A stretch of 64,000 nucleotides of DNA, taken from positions 114,325 to 178,324 of the forward strand of contig SAPZ01000013.1 in NCBI GenBank assembly GCA_004020875.1, read 5' to 3'. The notes under the pieces were generated by a model. The model made no database searches, was not told the DNA's origin, and saw only the letters and a list, made by a program, of their open reading frames with translations. Shown here piece by piece: positions 9,632 to 18,923 of the stretch. The position numbers and the translations under genes were made by a program. The stretch is from Mesorhizobium sp. Its GTDB lineage: Bacteria; Pseudomonadota; Alphaproteobacteria; Rhizobiales; Rhizobiaceae. Numbering within the stretch: the stretch's first letter is position 1; each line of letters begins with the position of its first letter.

Positions 9632-9982
9632 ATGGCGAGAATTGAAAGATATGAGAAAAACGATCGGCTCAGTCGGATCGTCGTTCACAATGGAACGGTC
9701 TATCTTTCGGGGCTGACCGCCGATGACAAGGAAGCCGATACTGCCGGACAGACGCGGCAGATACTGAGAAGGGCCGACACCCTTCTATGCAGCGTTGGCG
9801 CTGACCGATCGACGCTGTTGCTCGCGCAGATCTGGCTGAAGGATGCTGCGGATTTCGACGCGATGAACAAGGTGTGGGTCGACTGGCTCGACGGCGCGGA
9901 ACCTCCCGCGCGCGCCACTGTCGGAGCAAACTTCGCCCTGCCAAATATTCGCGTCGAGATACAGTTCACCGCTGCAATCTGA
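9632..9982 (+). CDS. RidA family protein (YjgF/YER057c/UK114)
   Basis: 116 residues, the usual size. Typical stretches are VVHNGTVYLSGLTADD and the C-terminal ARATVGANFALPNIRVEIQ, where the Arg binds the carboxylate of imino acids. RidA proteins hydrolyse reactive enamine/imine intermediates from PLP enzymes and amino-acid oxidases. That fits this neighbourhood, where both a PLP enzyme and a FAD amine oxidase would release imines. No strong ribosome binding site precedes the ATG. Confidence 0.88.
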   Translation: MARIERYEKNDRLSRIVVHNGTVYLSGLTADDKEADTAGQTRQILRRADTLLCSVGADRSTLLLAQIWLKDAADFDAMNKVWVDWLDGAEPPARATVGANFALPNIRVEIQFTAAI

Positions 9983-10177
9983 CTGGCTAGCACTTCATGC
10001 AAGCAAGATATCGCCAGGATCAACATCGATCTGGCGGTCCGTTGACAGCAGCGAAGGGGCGAACCGGGAAATGTCACCAACTGGTGCTCCGAAAACGCCA
10101 ACCAAATCAGGGACGTCCTACAAGGCCGCTACCCGCCCCCATTGCGGCGAAAATGACCAATCGGTCGGCGCACAAGC

Positions 10178-11311
10178 TCAACCGTATGCGATTTCGCGTT
10201 CTTTGAGGCCCGGCTCGAAACGCGACAGCGCAAATGCTGCGGCTTCATCTGGCAGCGCCCCGTCGGCAATCCAGCTTGCGACCTTGCCGGCATGAATGGC
10301 AGCCAGAGAGACGCCGCTGTGGCAGGTGACGAGGAAAGCGCCGGGAGCGATCTCGTCATAAATCGGCGCATTGTCGGGAGCCAGGATGCGCAACGCGGAC
10401 CATGTGCGCATCAGCCGTACCTTTTCGAGGAAAGGGAAATAGCTCACGGCTTGTGCGGCAATATCGCGGGTTACCTCGAAGGTCGTCGAGGTGTCATAGC
10501 CAACATCTTCCCAGCTTCCACCCAGCAAGAACGTGCCGTCCATTGTTTGACGCACATGTTCACTGGGCGCCTTTAGGATGGACTCGTAGCGTTCGGTCAC
10601 CAAGATCTGACCGCGCATCGGCTTTATCGGCAAGGCTATACCTAGCCATTTCGCCAGACCGAGGTTGCCGAGTCCCGCCGCCAGTACCACTTTCTCGCTC
10701 GTGACCATTCCGGCTGGCGTCGTGATCCGATATCCGCCCGATGTCCGTTCGATCCGTTCAGCGCGCGCCTCGCGCCGGAGGGCGCCTTCAGTTGCCGAGA
10801 TGGCAGCATGCAAGGCGCGCAGCAATTTCAGCGGATTGGCGGCTCCGTCGATCTCGCAAAAAATGGCGCCGGCCACATTGCTAGAGACACCCGGCATGAG
10901 CCGCGCAATCTCCGCGGGTTCCATCACGTCGAAATCGAGGCCACTCTTGCGCTTCAGGCGCTCCATCATGTCGATGCGCTCTTTCAGCGCAAGCGGCCCG
11001 GCGCAAAAGACAAATCCGCCATTTTGTTCCAATTCGAGATCGATGCCGGTCTCGGCGATCAGGTTCCTGGCAAATTCCGCCCAGACGTGAACGCCTTGCA
11101 GGGCCCACGGCGCATAATCCTCGAGCTTGTCGCCCTTGCCGGCGGCGCAGACCAAACCGAAATTTCCGCGGCTGGCACGGATGGCGGTGTCTCCTTCGTC
11201 GAGAAGAACGACGCTAAGGCCCTTTTTAATGAGTCCATAGGCGACAGCCGCGCCTACGAGGCCGCCGCCAATCACCGCAATCTCGACGCCGATTTCATGC
11301 CTGCTTGTCAT
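10178..11311 (-). CDS. FAD-dependent amine/amino-acid oxidase, beta-type subunit (DAO family)
   Basis: 377 residues. The N-terminal FAD site is VAVIGGGLVGAAVAYGL-like (residues 11-27), and the C-terminal DAO signature region has RTWSALRILAPDNAPI and TCHSGVSLAAIHAGKVASWI. It belongs with the catalytic subunits of octopine/nopaline oxidase (OoxB/NoxB), HcnC and D-hydroxyproline dehydrogenase, which oxidise the C-N bond of a secondary amine. The start overlaps the alpha-subunit stop (ATGA). The neighbouring 2Fe-2S subunits make a three-part dehydrogenase passing electrons to the respiratory chain likely. Substrate unknown. Confidence 0.87.
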   Translation of the reverse strand: MTSRHEIGVEIAVIGGGLVGAAVAYGLIKKGLSVVLLDEGDTAIRASRGNFGLVCAAGKGDKLEDYAPWALQGVHVWAEFARNLIAETGIDLELEQNGGFVFCAGPLALKERIDMMERLKRKSGLDFDVMEPAEIARLMPGVSSNVAGAIFCEIDGAANPLKLLRALHAAISATEGALRREARAERIERTSGGYRITTPAGMVTSEKVVLAAGLGNLGLAKWLGIALPIKPMRGQILVTERYESILKAPSEHVRQTMDGTFLLGGSWEDVGYDTSTTFEVTRDIAAQAVSYFPFLEKVRLMRTWSALRILAPDNAPIYDEIAPGAFLVTCHSGVSLAAIHAGKVASWIADGALPDEAAAFALSRFEPGLKEREIAYG

Positions 11312-12699
11312 GCGACAATTTCCTCAACTGCGTCACGAACGGTGGCGATCTGCCCGAGTGGCAACGGCTTGAGCGGCGCGCGGATGTCGTGCCTTCCAAT
11401 TTCGCCGATGCTTTGTCCGGTTTCGCTGGCAAGGATTTCGGCCACCGCCATTGCGCAGCTTCGGCCCTGGCATGGACCCATGCCGCAACGGGTGAAGCTC
11501 TTGAGCTGGTCCGGGCCGGAGGCGCCTTGGCGGATGGCCAGACGGATTTCGCCGGCGGTCACTGTCTCGCAGCGGCAGATCACCGTGTCATCATGGGCGA
11601 ACTCGGCGCGGGAAAGCGTTGGAGGAAAATGGGTTTCGACAAAGGGGCGGAATGCGACTTGCCGGGCGCGCTGGCGCAAGGGCTCGGCGGCGCGCCGGTC
11701 ACGCTCATCGGCGTTGATGAAGCCAAGTTGGCGGGCAATCTCGATGGCCGCGATCTCCCCCGACCTGCGGGCCGCCTCGACACCCCAGATCCCCGTGCAG
11801 TCTCCAGCGGCGAAAATGCCCTTCCGACTGGTCTCTCCCCATTGATCCACCGTCGTGTTGAAACAATGCTGGCGGGGGTTCCAGGTTTCTTTGCACTTGA
11901 GCTGGCGCGCGACATGATCGTTGGGGATGACCCCGTCATGGAGCAAGATGAGATCGGCCATGATGGTATGGCGCCGACCGTGCCGGTCGGTGAAGGTTAC
12001 GCTCCCCGCCTTGTCCCTGCCGGAAATGAAGATACCAGACGCCTGTCGGTGCCAGGCCATCGAGCTCTTCCTCAGAGCGCTGCGAAAGCTAAGACCCTCG
12101 GACAGGAGTGCCGGCACCTTGAGTGCCGAGGGCAGGCTCCTGGCTGTCGTCAGCAGTCCTGCACGAGGCGTCGTCTCGATCATTGCGGCGAGTGCTGCGC
12201 CTTGGCCCAGCAATTGCTTGGCGAGCAGGAGAAGCAGCGGCCCGCTTCCAACGAGAACGGCACGCCCGGCCGGGATGCTGCCGAAGGTCTTGAGCATGAG
12301 TTGCGCTGCGCCGGCGTACATGACGCCGGGCAGCAGGGCGCCGGGGATCGGCACCGGACGCTCCTGGGCACCGGTGGCGATCAGCAGACGGCGTGGCGAT
12401 ATCCGACCGACCTTACTGGCCGGGTCGATGAAATAGGTCTTGCCGTCCGGTTCGATCCGCCAGGCAAAGGCTCCGTTGTGCATGCGCGGCCCGTTCGCCT
12501 TGCGCAACAGGTCCGCTCCTTGCGCATAGCCTTCGCCGAGCCTGCCAGCCGATGGATTTCCCGCGCCGGCAAAATAATTCCCGCCAAAGGCAGGGCGCTC
12601 GTCCAGCAACTCGACCGACAAGCCCAACTCGCGTGCGATGATCGCCGCAGATAGTCCGGCCGCGCCGCCGCCGACAATCAGGAGGTCTGGGGCACTCAT
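11308..12699 (-). CDS. Opine-oxidase-like alpha subunit (FAD/NAD(P)-binding, 2Fe-2S C-terminus)
   Basis: 463 residues from the ATG at 12699, chosen because GGAG lies 8 nt upstream and the start overlaps the preceding small subunit (ATGA); the longer reading to 12825 is not supported. It has a dinucleotide-binding site LLIVGGGAAGLSAAI at the N-terminus, a second Rossmann site near AVLVGSGPLLLLLA and an FAD site IFAAGDCTGIWG. The C-terminus has a BFD-like 2Fe-2S cluster with Cys in VICRCET and RCGMGPCQGRSC. This is the OoxA/NoxA/HcnB architecture. Confidence 0.88.
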   Translation of the reverse strand: MSAPDLLIVGGGAAGLSAAIIARELGLSVELLDERPAFGGNYFAGAGNPSAGRLGEGYAQGADLLRKANGPRMHNGAFAWRIEPDGKTYFIDPASKVGRISPRRLLIATGAQERPVPIPGALLPGVMYAGAAQLMLKTFGSIPAGRAVLVGSGPLLLLLAKQLLGQGAALAAMIETTPRAGLLTTARSLPSALKVPALLSEGLSFRSALRKSSMAWHRQASGIFISGRDKAGSVTFTDRHGRRHTIMADLILLHDGVIPNDHVARQLKCKETWNPRQHCFNTTVDQWGETSRKGIFAAGDCTGIWGVEAARRSGEIAAIEIARQLGFINADERDRRAAEPLRQRARQVAFRPFVETHFPPTLSRAEFAHDDTVICRCETVTAGEIRLAIRQGASGPDQLKSFTRCGMGPCQGRSCAMAVAEILASETGQSIGEIGRHDIRAPLKPLPLGQIATVRDAVEEIVA

Positions 12700-13028
12700 T
12701 GCCGTTCTCCACGGGGGAATTGGCGGCGGATGGTCATGCCGCTGCGCACGCGCACGAGGCATGCTTGCTCGTTCCTCTGCCCGTCGATCTCGACAAGGCA
12801 TTCGAAGCACACCCCCATCATGCAAAGCGGGGCGCGTGGCTCGCCAGACACCGCCGATCGGCGGAATTGGCCAGGATCGATTTGGCGGAGCATGAGGCTC
12901 GCCACCGTCTCGTGAGAATGCGCGGCAAGTTGCTCGCCGTCGAGATCCACGACGATCCCCCCAGGCGCGTCGCTGAGCAGGCGGTACAGGGGAAAATGGG
13001 AGGATGCGGGCTTGTTTTGCTGCGTCAT
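12696..13028 (-). CDS. Small 2Fe-2S ferredoxin-like subunit of the opine-oxidase-like complex
   Basis: 110 residues of the Fer2_4/HcnA type. Cys residues in PLCMMGVCFECLVEIDG and the later QACLVRV fit a plant-type 2Fe-2S cluster; the first Cys of the usual four is not obvious in the RSAVSGEPRAPLC stretch. The gene opens the minus-strand operon small-alpha-beta with two successive ATGA overlaps, so fixed stoichiometry is likely. It diverges from the ABC importer operon. Confidence 0.8.
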   Translation of the reverse strand: MTQQNKPASSHFPLYRLLSDAPGGIVVDLDGEQLAAHSHETVASLMLRQIDPGQFRRSAVSGEPRAPLCMMGVCFECLVEIDGQRNEQACLVRVRSGMTIRRQFPRGERQ

Positions 13029-13377
13029 GGCGGGAAGCTAGATGGCGAATTCCCGCTTCGCAAATTCCATTGAATGGGAAGCGACGGCTGAAAAGTTATG
13101 ACCGCCAACTCTGAGAGTCATACGAGGCCGGCATTGGCACCGATGGCAGCGCGCATCATTGCAGGTCAGCGGCGTCTTAACATGCATTCTGGCGCCACAA
13201 TCGCCTCATTACCTCGCGTTATAAACTCAATGGAACAAGGCATTTGACCCGCTGAGCACCGGCCGTAATGTCGATACACATAACAAAAAATCTCTGGCGT
13301 CGTGACCCGGAGAAGAATTCGGGAACAGAAAGCACGGCATTCACCAAAGCCAATCACGAAATGGGAGTCTGGCGGTT
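13029..13377. promoter_or_regulatory. Divergent promoter region, oxidase operon / ABC importer operon
   Basis: About 350 bp without a gene. AAAAGTTATGA at 13091-13101 repeats, in inverted orientation, the 11-mer at 9488-9498. A possible sigma70 promoter for the importer is TTGACC (13244-13249), 16 nt, TAATGT (13266-13271); this is a weak match. A LysR-regulated bidirectional promoter is inferred. Confidence 0.4.
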
Positions 13378-14940
13378 ATGAATATTTCGCGTCGAACAGT
13401 GCTGATCGGTACGACAACACTTAGTGGTCTGTTGGCGATGGGCTTGGGTGGCTCTCCAGCCTTCGCAATGGACGGTCCAAAAACGTTGCGTCTGCCTTTG
13501 GCGAGGCCGGCAGGCAATCTCGATCCACAGCGTTATGTCGGTATCTTCGCTATCCAGGACATGATCTTCGATCCCTTGGTGCAATATACGCGCGGTGGCA
13601 AGATTGAGCCTGGCCTAGCCGAATCCTGGACCATCTCGGAAGACCACAAAGTCTACACGTTCAAACTCCGCCCGAACGTCGTCTTCACCGATGGTGAGCC
13701 TTGGAACGCCGAAGCGATGAAGTGGAATCTCGATCGATGGATGCCTAAGGCCGATTATAACTGGCTTCAAGTCTCCGCCAACCTCGATAAGATCGAAGTT
13801 ATCGACCCGATGACGGTTGCAATTCATTTCAAGCAAGTGACCCCGACCGCGCTAATCGAGTTCTCCTATGTTCGGCCCGTTCGCTTCTTGAGCCCGAGGG
13901 CGGTTGAGGCCGACGGTTCCTACAAAAGCCCGATCGGCACCGGCGCCTGGAAGGTCGACAGCGATACCCCGGAAGGAACCGATCTCGTTCCCAATGACAA
14001 GTACTGGGGTGCCAAACCGACGCTTGACAAGGTGTCGCTCGTCGTAATCCCGGATGCACGCAGTCGGATGTCGGCACTGCTCGCCGGCGATATCGATGCC
14101 GCCGGTGGCGCGTTCATTGCGGCAGTCAGCCCTCAGGACGCGACTACACTGAAGTCGGGCGGCATCACTATCGCAACGGATACCGGAACAGACACGATGA
14201 TCCTCGGGTTCAACCCGCGCCGCGAACTTTTCAAGGATATCAAGGTCCGCGAGGCGTTCAACCTGCTCATTGATCGCGAAGCCATTTGCACCGCCTTGAT
14301 GAAGGGCTACGCCACCCCGACGATGAATCTCTATCCGGACGTCATCGCCTATTCCGGCAAGCGCTTCGACGTCCCCAAGCGTGATGTGGAGCGAGCCAAG
14401 AAGCTGCTCGACGAGGCAGGATGGGTTGGCGAAGGCACCCGTTCGAAGGACGGCAAGCCATTGAATGTCGAACTCGTCATCTCGGAGGATGCGGTCGCAA
14501 ATTCTCGGGCGCTCGGCGAAGTGTTGCAGGCCGAGTTCTCGGAGGCAGGTATAGGACTGACCCTCCGGAACGTCGACCATGCCGCGCGCCATGGCGATAT
14601 CCCGCAGTTCAAGTACGATATCTCCCTGTTCATCACCAACGGTGCGCCATACGATCCCTACAATACGCTCGGGCTGATGATCTTGTCCTCGGTCGAGCCA
14701 GGAACTGACGGCAAGCTCTGGGAGGATCCCGCTGTCGATCCCCTGATTATGAGGGCTCTCTCCGCTCCCGAAGCAGAGAGACCCGAAGCATTTCAGGCGG
14801 TTGCAACATGGCTGCACGACAACTGGGCCATTGCGCCGCTCTATCACGCCCAGCGCATCTGGGCACATGGGGACAGGGTAAAGACATTCGTTGTTCCCGC
14901 AACGGAGTACGAGATGCCCATCAAAGGAATTTCACTGTAG
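13378..14940 (+). CDS. ABC transporter substrate-binding protein, family 5 (peptide/opine/nickel type)
   Basis: 520 residues. The N-terminus has a twin-arginine-like signal (SRRTVLIG, then a hydrophobic stretch ending AFA near residue 30). The SBP_bac_5 pattern follows: NLDPQRYVG, IFDPLVQYTRGGKIEPGLAESWTIS-like, VYTFKLRPNVVFTDGEPW. Family members bind di/oligopeptides, nickel, opines or glycosides in the periplasm. It is the first gene of a five-gene importer operon. A small hairpin (AGCGCG-GCCA-CGCGCT, 14939-14954) sits at its stop codon. The substrate is presumably that of the divergent oxidase. Confidence 0.9.
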   Translation: MNISRRTVLIGTTTLSGLLAMGLGGSPAFAMDGPKTLRLPLARPAGNLDPQRYVGIFAIQDMIFDPLVQYTRGGKIEPGLAESWTISEDHKVYTFKLRPNVVFTDGEPWNAEAMKWNLDRWMPKADYNWLQVSANLDKIEVIDPMTVAIHFKQVTPTALIEFSYVRPVRFLSPRAVEADGSYKSPIGTGAWKVDSDTPEGTDLVPNDKYWGAKPTLDKVSLVVIPDARSRMSALLAGDIDAAGGAFIAAVSPQDATTLKSGGITIATDTGTDTMILGFNPRRELFKDIKVREAFNLLIDREAICTALMKGYATPTMNLYPDVIAYSGKRFDVPKRDVERAKKLLDEAGWVGEGTRSKDGKPLNVELVISEDAVANSRALGEVLQAEFSEAGIGLTLRNVDHAARHGDIPQFKYDISLFITNGAPYDPYNTLGLMILSSVEPGTDGKLWEDPAVDPLIMRALSAPEAERPEAFQAVATWLHDNWAIAPLYHAQRIWAHGDRVKTFVVPATEYEMPIKGISL

Positions 14941-15012
14941 CGCGGCCACGCGCTTCGACATCAACCTGGCGGAGCGCAACCTTTTCAGCGCGAGTGCCAA
15001 AGGGAGCCATCC

Positions 15013-15951
15013 ATGTTGAGGATAGCCTTGAACCGCGCCATGTCGGCGCTCGTTCTCGTAGTCATTGCTTCTGTCTTTTCCTTCATCCTGGTTGCTGCAT
15101 TCCCCGGCAATGTGGCCGCTTTGATTGCGGAGTTGCGTGGCGGCTTCGTCTCGCAAGCCGTTGTCGACAAAGTCGCAGAGGAATACAGGCTGCACGATCC
15201 TCTTCTGTATCGCTACGGTTATTGGGTTGCCGATGTCATGCATGGGGATTTGGGCAAATCGCTTCGCACCGGCGAAGAAGTGTCAAAGGCCATCGAAAAG
15301 CGGCTTGAGCCGACGCTCGTGATGATCGCAGGTGGTGGTATCGTGATGCTGGTTGTCGGCCTCGTTCTCAGCTTCTGCGGCGCCATGTGGCCAGGCGGAG
15401 TGATCGACAGGTTCATTCGCATGCTCGCCGTCGTGAATATCTCGATTCCAAAATTTTTTCTCGCGGCCATGCTCATCTACGCGTTTGGCGTGATGATGAA
15501 TCTCTTGCCAACGTTCGGCTTCCGCGGCCCCAGCTCCTGGATCCTTCCGAGCATAGCCATCGGCCTGGTGCCGGGTGCGTTGCTCAGCCGCGTGGCACGT
15601 GTGTCTCTCGAGGAGACCATGAGCAGGCCCTTCGTCATAACAGCGATGAGCAAAGGTTTCGGGCGACGACGAATTCTGTTCCGGGATGCTCTTCCCAACA
15701 TTGTTCCAGTCGTTCTGACCGCCTTCGGCATGAACCTGGCATTCATGATCCAGTCGGCAATCGTCATCGAGCCAATCTTTGCGTGGCAGGGCATCGGCGC
15801 GTATTTCGTCGATGCCGCGCGCTTCCGCGACCTGCCGGTGCTCCAATCCTGCCTGCTGCTGTTTTCAGTACTTTTCATCATCGTAAATCTCGTCGTCGAC
15901 CTGCTGGTGATGGTGGTCGACCCCCTGCAGCGCCGAGCAATGCGAGGCTGA
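15013..15951 (+). CDS. ABC transporter permease, DppB/OppB type
   Basis: 312 residues with about six membrane helices. The first is near residues 8-30, then a long periplasmic loop. The cytoplasmic EAA loop reads RVARVSLEETMSRPFVITAMSKGFGRRRI, followed by DALPNIVPV. AGGGAG stands 7 nt upstream of the ATG. It partners with the DppC-type permease 1 nt downstream. Confidence 0.92.
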   Translation: MLRIALNRAMSALVLVVIASVFSFILVAAFPGNVAALIAELRGGFVSQAVVDKVAEEYRLHDPLLYRYGYWVADVMHGDLGKSLRTGEEVSKAIEKRLEPTLVMIAGGGIVMLVVGLVLSFCGAMWPGGVIDRFIRMLAVVNISIPKFFLAAMLIYAFGVMMNLLPTFGFRGPSSWILPSIAIGLVPGALLSRVARVSLEETMSRPFVITAMSKGFGRRRILFRDALPNIVPVVLTAFGMNLAFMIQSAIVIEPIFAWQGIGAYFVDAARFRDLPVLQSCLLLFSVLFIIVNLVVDLLVMVVDPLQRRAMRG

Positions 15952-15952
15952 C

Positions 15953-16828
15953 GTGAAAGCGATCAAGGATCTCTACAAAGCCGTCGGTCTGCCGATCTGT
16001 CTCCTGATCGGCTTCTTCATCTTCATCGCTGTGTTCGGCAAGTATCTCAGCCCATACGATCCGAATGCCCAGAACCTGCTGAAGGCAAGCCAGACGTTCG
16101 GTGCCGAGCACTGGTTTGGAACGGACAATCTCGGGCGCGATACCTTGAGCCGCCTGATAGCAGGTGCCCGCACTACGCTCTTCGGCGTGACCCTCGTCCT
16201 GCTGATGGCCGGTACAGTGGGCATGCTGATTGGTACGATCTCCGGATATTTTGGCGGCTGGATCGATGAAATTCTCATGCGGATCATCGATTTCGGTCTC
16301 AGCGTGCCAAGCCTGGTCGTTGCATTGGCGATCGTCGGCGTATTCGGACCCGACTTCTGGAACATGATCATCGCGCTTGCTATCGCATGGGTTCCCATCT
16401 ATGCGCGTTTGACGCGCGGAGTCGTCGCCGCTGCCGTTAATCAACCCTACATCGAGAGCCTGCGCGTCCTCGGCGCCAGCCGAACCCGCATCATCGTCAA
16501 GCACCTCACGCCCGCGGCTCTTGGATCGGTCTTGATTTACGCCAGCGCCGACGCAGGTGTCTTAGCGCTTAACATCGCCAATCTCAGCTTCCTCGGCCTG
16601 GGCGTTCAGCCGCCTCAGGCGGAATGGGGACAAATGCTTGTCGCCGCTCTGCCCTATCTTGAGGAAGCGCCGCGACTGGTCATCCTTCCTGGCCTGTCGC
16701 TGACCGTCATGGTCATCGGTTTTAATCTCCTCGGGGAGGCGATCGCCCTGGCGAAGAATCCACGCCCCATGAGCAAGCGGCGCCTCTTCCAGCGTCGTCG
16801 AGAGTTCCTGAAGGAAATTGCGGCATGA
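15953..16828 (+). CDS. ABC transporter permease, DppC/OppC type
   Basis: 291 residues starting at GTG one base after the preceding stop. The N-terminal OppC segment precedes HWFGTDNLGRDTLSRLIAGARTT, the hallmark of this family. Further helices and the EAA loop (VNQPYIESLRVLGASRTRIIVKHLTP) follow. Its stop overlaps the next ATPase start (ATGA). Confidence 0.92.
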   Translation: MKAIKDLYKAVGLPICLLIGFFIFIAVFGKYLSPYDPNAQNLLKASQTFGAEHWFGTDNLGRDTLSRLIAGARTTLFGVTLVLLMAGTVGMLIGTISGYFGGWIDEILMRIIDFGLSVPSLVVALAIVGVFGPDFWNMIIALAIAWVPIYARLTRGVVAAAVNQPYIESLRVLGASRTRIIVKHLTPAALGSVLIYASADAGVLALNIANLSFLGLGVQPPQAEWGQMLVAALPYLEEAPRLVILPGLSLTVMVIGFNLLGEAIALAKNPRPMSKRRLFQRRREFLKEIAA

Positions 16829-17847
16829 TCCAGACAGTCGGCTCCGCGAGCCCCATCCTCGATGTCCGCAACCTGACCGTTACACTGCATACGCCGAAAA
16901 CGAGTGTTCGGCCGGTCGACAGGGTGTCCTACACGGTCAACAGGGGCGAGGTTCTGGCCATCGTCGGCGAGAGCGGCAGTGGCAAGACCATCCTCAACCT
17001 GGCTCCTCTCGGTCTTCTGCCCGCCGGCGTTGATTCCGATCTTGAAGGTTCGGTCAAATTCGAAGGTCAGGATCTGCTTACATCGGGCGAATACAAGCTC
17101 CGCGCGGTTCGGGGCGGCGGCATCGGGGTGATATTCCAGGACCCCCTAAGTGCGCTCAATCCAGTTCGGAAAATCGGTCGGCAGATCGCTGAAGTGGCCG
17201 AAGAGCACTTGAAGCTGACACCTCGCGCCGCCGAGCAGCGCGCAGGGGAACTGCTTTCGCTCGTTGGGCTTCCTGACCCTTTGAGCAGACTACAGCAATA
17301 TCCACATGAACTTTCGGGCGGACAAAGGCAGCGCGTCGGTATTGCGATCAGCATCGCAGGCGAGCCGCGGCTACTGATCGCGGATGAGCCAACCACCGCG
17401 CTCGACGTTACGGTTCAGGCGCAGATCATCAGCCTTCTTAAGGATCTTCAGCGCCGCCTGAAGATGGCCATTGTTATCATCACCCATGACATCGGGGTCG
17501 TGTCCGGCTTGGCGAGCAAGGTGGCAGTCATGTATGCGGGCCGGTTGGCGGAGATTGGCTCGGTGGACGACGTGCTGACTCGCTCGGTCCACCCCTACAC
17601 GCTGGGCCTGCTCAATTCAGTTCCGACGCTGAAGGCACCGATCGGCAGCCGGTTCTCCGGCTTGCCGGGATCGCCGCCTGATCTTTCGCGCCGAATCGAT
17701 GGCTGCGCCTTCACGCCTCGCTGCAGCCACGCGATCCCTGGTTGCGAGCGCGGGCGTCCGCCTTTGGTGCATGCTCCGGGAGATGGTCCCGAGCATCTGG
17801 CCGCCTGCCCCGTGGTCATGAACAAGCTGGCCTTGGAGTTGGCATGA
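16825..17847 (+). CDS. ABC transporter ATP-binding protein, DppD/OppD type
   Basis: 340 residues. Walker A is GESGSGKT (about residues 50-57), the signature is LSGGQRQRVGIA and Walker B is LLIADEPTTALDVT. The C-terminal oligopeptide-transporter extension has Cys residues in DGCAFTPRCSHAIPGC, typical of DppD/DppF. It pairs with the next gene to form the two motor domains. Confidence 0.93.
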   Translation: MIQTVGSASPILDVRNLTVTLHTPKTSVRPVDRVSYTVNRGEVLAIVGESGSGKTILNLAPLGLLPAGVDSDLEGSVKFEGQDLLTSGEYKLRAVRGGGIGVIFQDPLSALNPVRKIGRQIAEVAEEHLKLTPRAAEQRAGELLSLVGLPDPLSRLQQYPHELSGGQRQRVGIAISIAGEPRLLIADEPTTALDVTVQAQIISLLKDLQRRLKMAIVIITHDIGVVSGLASKVAVMYAGRLAEIGSVDDVLTRSVHPYTLGLLNSVPTLKAPIGSRFSGLPGSPPDLSRRIDGCAFTPRCSHAIPGCERGRPPLVHAPGDGPEHLAACPVVMNKLALELA

Positions 17848-18830
17848 TGTCTGGCGGTCTGATCAATATTGTGGATTTGAAGACGCATTTTCGCGATCGC
17901 CGCACCGGTGCGGAGGTTAAGGCTTGCGATGGCGTGACTGTCTCAATTGGTGAAGGCGAGATCGTCGGCCTTGTCGGCGAATCCGGCTGCGGCAAGTCGA
18001 CCCTGGGACGGACAATAGTAGGCCTGGAGCGTCCCACCTCCGGCAAGATCATCTTTCGTGGCGAGGATCTCCTATCGCTGCGCGGTCGTCGTCTCGCAGA
18101 GTCGAGACGCCAGATTCAGTACATCTTCCAGGACCCCTATTCCTCTCTCAGCACGCGACAGACGATTGGCCAGGCGATCGACGAAGCGCTGGTGATCAAT
18201 GGTGAAAAGAATGCCAAGGCGCGGCGGAAGCGCACCGAAGAACTGCTCGCCGCCGTCGGTCTGCCGACCCAGATCATGGATCGCTATTCGCGCGAGATGT
18301 CAGGTGGCCAGCGCCAGCGCGTCTGTATCGCCCGGGCATTGGCGGCCAACCCAAAGGTGCTGATCTGCGACGAGCCGGTCAGTTCTCTCGACGTTTCCAT
18401 CCGCGCCCAGATCATGAACTTGTTCCTGCAATTGCGCGACGAAATGGGTATGGCCTGCCTATTGATCGCGCATGATCTAGCGGTAGTGCGCCAGGCAGCC
18501 CAGCGCGTCTACGTGATGTACCTCGGACGGTTGATGGAAATCGGCGAGAGCGGCGCACTCTACGGCACGCCGTCTCATCCTTATACCCAGGCGCTTCTGA
18601 GCGCGATACCGGATACCGATCCGAGGCAGGAGCGGGCGCGTCAGCGCGTCCTGCTCAACGGCGACGTGCCAAGCCCTGTCAATCCACCAACGGGCTGCCG
18701 GTTCCGCACTCGATGTCCCACCGCCCAGGCAATTTGTGAGACGTCCCCACCAGCAAAGGTAATGGGACCGGATCATATTGCCGCCTGTCATTTCGCTGGC
18801 GAAGTGAATCTCGCTCCGACCCAACACTAA
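17844..18830 (+). CDS. ABC transporter ATP-binding protein, DppF/OppF type
   Basis: 328 residues from the ATG at 17844, which overlaps the previous stop; an ATG at 17847 is equally possible, while the far upstream reading to 17742 is not. Walker A GESGCGKST, signature MSGGQRQRVCIARAL, Walker B LICDEPVSSLDVS, and the C-terminal Cys motif GCRFRTRCPTAQAIC. It is the last gene of the importer operon. Confidence 0.92.
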   Translation: MMSGGLINIVDLKTHFRDRRTGAEVKACDGVTVSIGEGEIVGLVGESGCGKSTLGRTIVGLERPTSGKIIFRGEDLLSLRGRRLAESRRQIQYIFQDPYSSLSTRQTIGQAIDEALVINGEKNAKARRKRTEELLAAVGLPTQIMDRYSREMSGGQRQRVCIARALAANPKVLICDEPVSSLDVSIRAQIMNLFLQLRDEMGMACLLIAHDLAVVRQAAQRVYVMYLGRLMEIGESGALYGTPSHPYTQALLSAIPDTDPRQERARQRVLLNGDVPSPVNPPTGCRFRTRCPTAQAICETSPPAKVMGPDHIAACHFAGEVNLAPTQH

Positions 18831-18923
18831 CGTAAGGCGCATCTTCATGCGGTCGCGGAAACGATTGTAGTGATAGCCATTGTCGTCGCTCACTTTTCGG
18901 CGATCTCCCTCGCATGTCGGCGC

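Noticed and set aside
11305-12654. 449-aa open frame on the plus strand
   Set aside because: It is antisense to the well-supported opine-oxidase alpha subunit; composition is typical of GC-rich shadow frames and no domain is recognisable.
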